Positions 62,101-64,000 of a stretch of DNA of 64,000 nucleotides are shown in pieces. Position numbers and translations under genes: made by a program. This stretch comes from Paenibacillus_AA sp045062745 (GTDB taxonomy: Bacteria; Bacillota; Bacilli; Paenibacillales; NBRC-103111). Numbering within the stretch: the first letter of the stretch is position 1; every line of letters starts with the position of its first letter. Below the pieces are notes generated by a model that was given only the letters and a program-made list of their open reading frames with translations, ran no database searches and was not told where the DNA came from. The stretch lies in NCBI RefSeq assembly GCF_045062745.1, contig NZ_JBJGED010000010.1, positions 62,001 to 126,000 on the forward strand, in the 5' to 3' direction.

Positions 62101-63759
62101 ACGCCGAGCCATTACGATCCGAAGCAAGCGCTCCTCGAGCGGGCGCACGGAGATGACATGTGGATCTACAACGGCAGCCGCCCGTATTCCGGAGCGCCGG
62201 TGTACGAAGCGCCGGCGACCGATCCTCGCGCCACGATCTGGGGCGCATACAAGATGGACATCGACACGTACTTCTACTGGTCGGCCGCCAACTGGCGGCA
62301 CAACTCGCAGATGTGGCGCGGCTTGGACCGCCACCAGAACGTCTGGCTGGAGCCGATCACGTATTACAACCGCGAGCCTTCAACAGGCAACGGCGACGGC
62401 GTACTAGTGTACCCGGGCGAGAACATTCGCTTCCCTGCCGAAGATCGCGGCATCGAGGGGCCGATCTCCTCGATTCGTCTCGCCAATATGCGCCGCGGGC
62501 TGCAGGACCATCTGTACATGACGATGCTGACGCAGCGCGGGCAGGAGGATGTCGTGAAGGAGGCGCTGGCCGACGTAGTGCCGGGCATCCTGAACAAGAC
62601 GAATGCACTCGGCTTCACGGAGACGGGCGACTCCTTCGAGGAGGCACGCCTGAAGCTGGCGAAGGCGCTGGAGAAGGCACCGGACGTCCGCGTACCGGTC
62701 ATCTCCGTCAGCGGGGCGATCACGACGCTCTTGCCGCGGGAGAGTGTCACAACCGAGCAGCTCGCCTTCACGGCGACCGCCACGGACGCGGACGGCAACA
62801 TCATCCAGCCGGTCGTGAAGCTGAACGGCAAGGTGCAGGCTTCGCAAGATGACGTGCCGGGCTCCTACACCGTGCAGCTGGAGGAAGGCGACAATACGAT
62901 TACGATCGATGCAGTCGCCGGCAAGCTGAAGGCGAACACGAAGACATATACCGTTCGCTACGTCAGCAAAACCGACCGGCTCCATACGATCCGCGGCCAG
63001 GACGGCGTGACCGTCGTGCTGGAGCAGAGGGATACGCTCGATCCGGAGTACGCCGGAGCGGTCAGCTATCAGCTGTATAAGAACGATCGCGCCGTGTCCG
63101 AACGCATTCCGCTCGGGAAGAAGACTGATGCATCGGGCAACAACTGGGACGTTCGGTTGTACGATGCCTCAGGTACGCAGGTGACGGTGAAGGCGGTCTC
63201 CTCCGAGAAACCGGAGCGAGCCATGACGTCCAAGGCGCTGTTCCTGGAGTCGAATCATTGGCTCGGAGATGGCTACGCGAACCAAGTGGTCGCCGACTTC
63301 GAAGTCACACCGCTTGCGAACAACATCGACGGAGTCATAGGTTATTCCGATACATCGACAGTCGTAGACGGCTTCGGGAAGATCAACCTGCTCGTCCGCC
63401 TGAACAGCGACGGCACGTTCGACGCCCGCGACGGAGCGGTGTACGCCAAGGATCAAGCGATCACCTACGTGAAAGACGCCAAGTACCGCATTCGGATCGA
63501 AGCCGACCTGGCTGCGAAGAAGTACGATGTGTGGATCACGGGGCCGGACGGCGTGAAGAAGCAGCTTGCCGCCGGGTATGCCTTCCGGACCGGGGCAGTG
63601 CCGATCGACGATCTCGGGCAGTTGACCGTGATCAGTACCTTGATGGTCGACTCGTTCAAGCTGGAGAAGCACGTGATCCAAGCGGTCCCCGCCGGCAGCG
63701 CAGACAGGCAACAGCTGGAAAGCGCGATCGAACTGGAGCGGGCGATTGAGGAACAATAA
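56131..63759 (+). CDS. Giant secreted bifunctional glycan enzyme: heparinase II/III-like plus DUF4091-like domains
   Basis: This protein has 2542 residues. The ATG at 56131 is preferred because AAGGAGATGA sits eight bases upstream, and the signal peptide (to about residue 37) then begins properly. Residues 48-650 resemble a heparinase II/III lyase (HPRLFVRTAADIAEL, EYYFAGHEHLDAGAFQIYYK, HHMNYSRRTIAHNALLVYDP). Residues 788-1050 are three DUF5018-like repeats (ITAFHVNGHAGASVID type). Residues 1058-1215 and 1215-1373 are two concanavalin-like modules (KKYHFRLKVDFTAGTYSVWV). About 1617-2183 resemble a DUF4091-type glycoside-hydrolase module (WRGLDRHQNVWLEP, LRRGLQDHLYMTMLTQ-like). An Ig-like domain and a third concanavalin copy close the protein. 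There is no SLH or LPXTG. It is divergent from the membrane AraC gene. Confidence 0.82.
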   Translation: MVRKSGKRGWLVFLSLWVFLSSFGGAPMTAGAAGTAAPEQVQTLGAGTPPVPPAAHPRLFVRTAADIAELKAKTTAAIMQPAWNAVMSSSALSAANLDVIKAKALRYLFGDGAAYGQQAIQLFDSYVKSFNNAGAREIGHMLVAGAIVYDWCYPLLSETNKTEWNALFRTHAEKMEIGYPPDLQGAISGHGAEDQVLRDQLSWAVAVYNEHPEVYNTVAGTIFSRYIPARDWYYAAGKHQRGDSYGPYTMTSDFVSALIFKKMSGIDIYDASQRNMMDYYLWGRRPDGSLLRDGDSTEDDQHPYGQYWRAPLPWMTAAGLYKDGYLQGEFLRNYSGANGTGTNDGGKLDPVLELVYADPTVQPKSVSDLPLTKYFGSPQGAMIARTGWTEGMNLQSKDVVADIRMNEYYFAGHEHLDAGAFQIYYKGALAIDSGNYGLYETPHHMNYSRRTIAHNALLVYDPNEKFEWHDKTPGTYTDPFDGGATKPLGNDGGQFWPNQAYEPYDLNDILNPAKGYKRSEVVAQQIGPDAIEPDFSYIKGYLTDNYKATKVSDYNRSFMFLNLKDDVHPAAIIVHDKVTSTDPSFKKTWLLHSMEQPVVSGNTTTIERTTDGYNGKLVNTTLLPSAPVITPVGGQGHEFQDYQGTNWPETDKATSSSELGAWRIEVSPSQPALTDTFLNVMQVSDRGVTPLATERVESAELEGVKIADRVVLFSKSGEKRSGAMTFSVAGSGSERLQFAIADLAAGGWTISGAASTTASVSAEGGVLSFTGGAGTYTIAPAGTPPQPGSDITAFHVNGHAGASVIDTTYKSVSFQVPYGGSLTGLTPDIRVSAGATIAPPSGTPRDFGVPAAYTVTSAAGQTATWTVSGTVNPPSAAKSILSLTVPGQVGSTVIEEAARTATFRLPYGTNVQALAPVIAVSPLATLAPASGTVRNFTQPVTYTVTAQDGSQQTYTVLAVLDPPSGAKAITGFTVPGQLGPSVIDAAQRTVKFTLPESSDATALTPTVTVSPGATVQPASGTAVNFTQPVVYTVRGQDGSTADWTVTLERSAAWPSTIAFQPFPLGTGNTGKVVAEFDMTPLKPLDPNGVNSLIGYADSSAVIDGYPKIPISIYFNPESSIFQVRNGNAWSNSAAIPIVVNKKYHFRLKVDFTAGTYSVWVTPQGEAEKLLFADAAFRIGATPIDDLGQLFLKSLGEDRSFIVENHSVTKDVWKSNMDFGRSAYSLGQAYTGKVKTEFDLTMTADINNTVNAILGYQSFTADDATMAYPKIPLSLYFDPGSTPPRFLTKNGNNTNAENVVPIVKNKKYHFEFEIDLPAKTYSVWVTPEGGTRTKLLTNGVFRTNSDPITNIGKVYLKSLGSDDVYYVENHTVTPLTTTPPAEPLKLAQVTTVGTSKVEDVSATSANTYVLGFDGPVASVSPGAFKVQRYGGSWADYTTIRAAEVISGTPTKVKLTTALPLTTDTYNYRLVLLNPSLVKGTADQPLSLSAGAILNTNFDRVPPVVASTAAQQANGSAVPNTLDVTFSERIIAFDKSDFVLKDGSGAVIPADTYIVERSKPDTLSFILDAAQPGQLAVSVSWPSAQYVQDAGGNKLVPSTETRTVKIPVIQRPAADGNALSRIWAVNDGETVKRDDLNNPNRDGNSVWDGKKIRLFGGRNEVLAFQVIVEAGTKGIDNLSLSLPELSGQGNAKSGRIAYKAPTIDPTDYVDRPIQIFSENYMNVTEPTQAGWIVPSSGPGSLPGALGWLPVQLVPENAKPGKGGFPLQVAPQQNQALWIDIYTAKDLPIGKYEGTVAVTVDGAVHTIPIELDLMDFTLPDENSMDAMIFYEGVQTDVFHGKNMDAQYNRLAHRNRVEFVKAYDPAAATAEIGRLNGSDFTAAQGYDGPGAGVGNHVVPRTFYGPGTLFDTPASAAATSNEWMMFLRDTFGADAKKTFAYMPDEPSDPLTFSYIRSIAGHIKATSGIGKELPVFVTSGYNAELDQGNLIDIWDGTPSHYDPKQALLERAHGDDMWIYNGSRPYSGAPVYEAPATDPRATIWGAYKMDIDTYFYWSAANWRHNSQMWRGLDRHQNVWLEPITYYNREPSTGNGDGVLVYPGENIRFPAEDRGIEGPISSIRLANMRRGLQDHLYMTMLTQRGQEDVVKEALADVVPGILNKTNALGFTETGDSFEEARLKLAKALEKAPDVRVPVISVSGAITTLLPRESVTTEQLAFTATATDADGNIIQPVVKLNGKVQASQDDVPGSYTVQLEEGDNTITIDAVAGKLKANTKTYTVRYVSKTDRLHTIRGQDGVTVVLEQRDTLDPEYAGAVSYQLYKNDRAVSERIPLGKKTDASGNNWDVRLYDASGTQVTVKAVSSEKPERAMTSKALFLESNHWLGDGYANQVVADFEVTPLANNIDGVIGYSDTSTVVDGFGKINLLVRLNSDGTFDARDGAVYAKDQAITYVKDAKYRIRIEADLAAKKYDVWITGPDGVKKQLAAGYAFRTGAVPIDDLGQLTVISTLMVDSFKLEKHVIQAVPAGSADRQQLESAIELERAIEEQ

Positions 63760-63770
63760 TTGATATTTAT

Positions 63771-63804
63771 GGAGATCCGGGTTCCGCCTGGGTCTCCTTC
63801 TTTT
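63771..63804 (+). terminator. Terminator after the giant lyase gene
   Basis: GGAGATCCGG pairs with CCTGGGTCTCC, followed by TTCTTTTA. It lies 11 bases past the stop. 63805-63940 contains only AT/GC-mixed sequence with a CGGATTTATCCCACTATTACGG-like intergenic motif. Confidence 0.75.
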
Positions 63805-63954
63805 ACGGATTTATCCCACTATTACGGATTACCTGCAATACGCTTAGAAAATCAGCAAAACCGCCACTTTCCGCCGGCTCCCGGCCCGTCTATGATCGAA
63901 CTGTAACCGAAACGATCAAACATGATCCATGAAGATCAACAAGGGGAGGATTCC

Positions 63955-64000
63955 ATGAAAGCGTTAAAAATGGTGAGCACGGTAATGGCGGTCAGCTTGC
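63955..64000 (+). CDS. Start of an exported protein (partial)
   Basis: The ATG at 63955 follows AGGGGAGGATTCC. The 15 codons read MKALKMVSTVMAVSL, a typical start of a signal peptide or lipoprotein. The window ends here, so no function can be given. Its position next to a lyase and an AraC regulator suggests a sugar-binding lipoprotein, but this is inference. Confidence 0.55.
   Translation, partial: MKALKMVSTVMAVSL

Overview
The window comes from a Gram-positive, spore-former-like bacterium of the Paenibacillaceae (Paenibacillus or Cohnella type). This is inferred from gene content and style: S-layer homology (SLH) surface proteins, a FosB thiol transferase, an SR1P-like peptide, a ComP/ComA-type two-component pair, two-subunit L-serine dehydratase (SdaAB/SdaAA), strong AGGAGG ribosome sites, frequent TTG/GTG starts, moderately high GC, and many AraC regulators, ROK kinases and polysaccharide-degrading enzymes. 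No rRNA, tRNA, CRISPR array, transposase or prophage module was seen.

Layout. 1-1450: the 3' end of a heparinase II/III-type lyase, a cluster of GAGGGA hairpin repeats and a small unknown gene. 1693-4941: a 63-residue peptide ending in GYWY, divergent from a ComP-like PDZ-containing membrane histidine kinase that is followed by a ComA-like regulator. The peptide gene and the sensor half of the kinase are AT-rich while the kinase core is GC-rich, as in polymorphic pheromone loci. 5270-7403: an SR1P-like peptide, a small two-CxxC protein behind a LexA-box-like promoter, an M42 aminopeptidase and fosB. 7479-11610: a Gfo/Idh/MocA oxidoreductase divergent from an AraC regulator, a tiny type I toxin candidate at 10152-10229, and a serine beta-lactamase-like hydrolase. 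11767-13851: an SDR epimerase and a DapA-family aldolase in one operon. 14012-16856: sdaAB-sdaAA and an M20 amidohydrolase. 16942-19789: an unusual regulator, a second MocA-type oxidoreductase and a GNAT acetyltransferase.

19860-24416 holds a CAP-domain secreted protein, a DinB protein, a radical SAM/SPASM enzyme and acsA. 24645-28342 carries a DeoR regulator, a ROK sugar kinase, a repeat-rich gap and a DegT/DnrJ aminotransferase. 28438-29922 is a GntR HTH fused to a solute-binding-protein fold. 30101-37675 is a surface-protein zone: a 1431-residue GLUG/cadherin/SLH protein, a membrane-anchored FAD oxidoreductase and a smaller SLH protein. 37798-42776 has a DUF6081-like protein, a UbiA/MenA prenyltransferase and a 1028-residue GT-C/discoidin/PMT fusion. 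43074-50186 looks like a glycan-use island: secreted polysaccharide lyase, ROK kinase, GH2 beta-galactosidase and divergent AraC. 50181-53105 has a membrane protein and a TetR-MATE efflux operon with two palindromic operators. 53645 to the end is a membrane-bound AraC regulator, a 2542-residue enzyme joining a heparinase II/III-like module to a DUF4091-like module, and the first codons of a further exported protein.

Taken together, much of the window serves sensing and use of complex glycans (lyases, hydrolases, sugar oxidoreductases, ROK kinases and paired AraC/DeoR/GntR-type regulators), interleaved with amino-acid catabolism, drug resistance (FosB, MATE) and cell-surface display. The most unusual points are the putative peptide-ComP-ComA locus without comQ, the LexA-box gene, the type I toxin candidate, the GntR-SBP fusion, the giant lyase and the double GT-C fusion.
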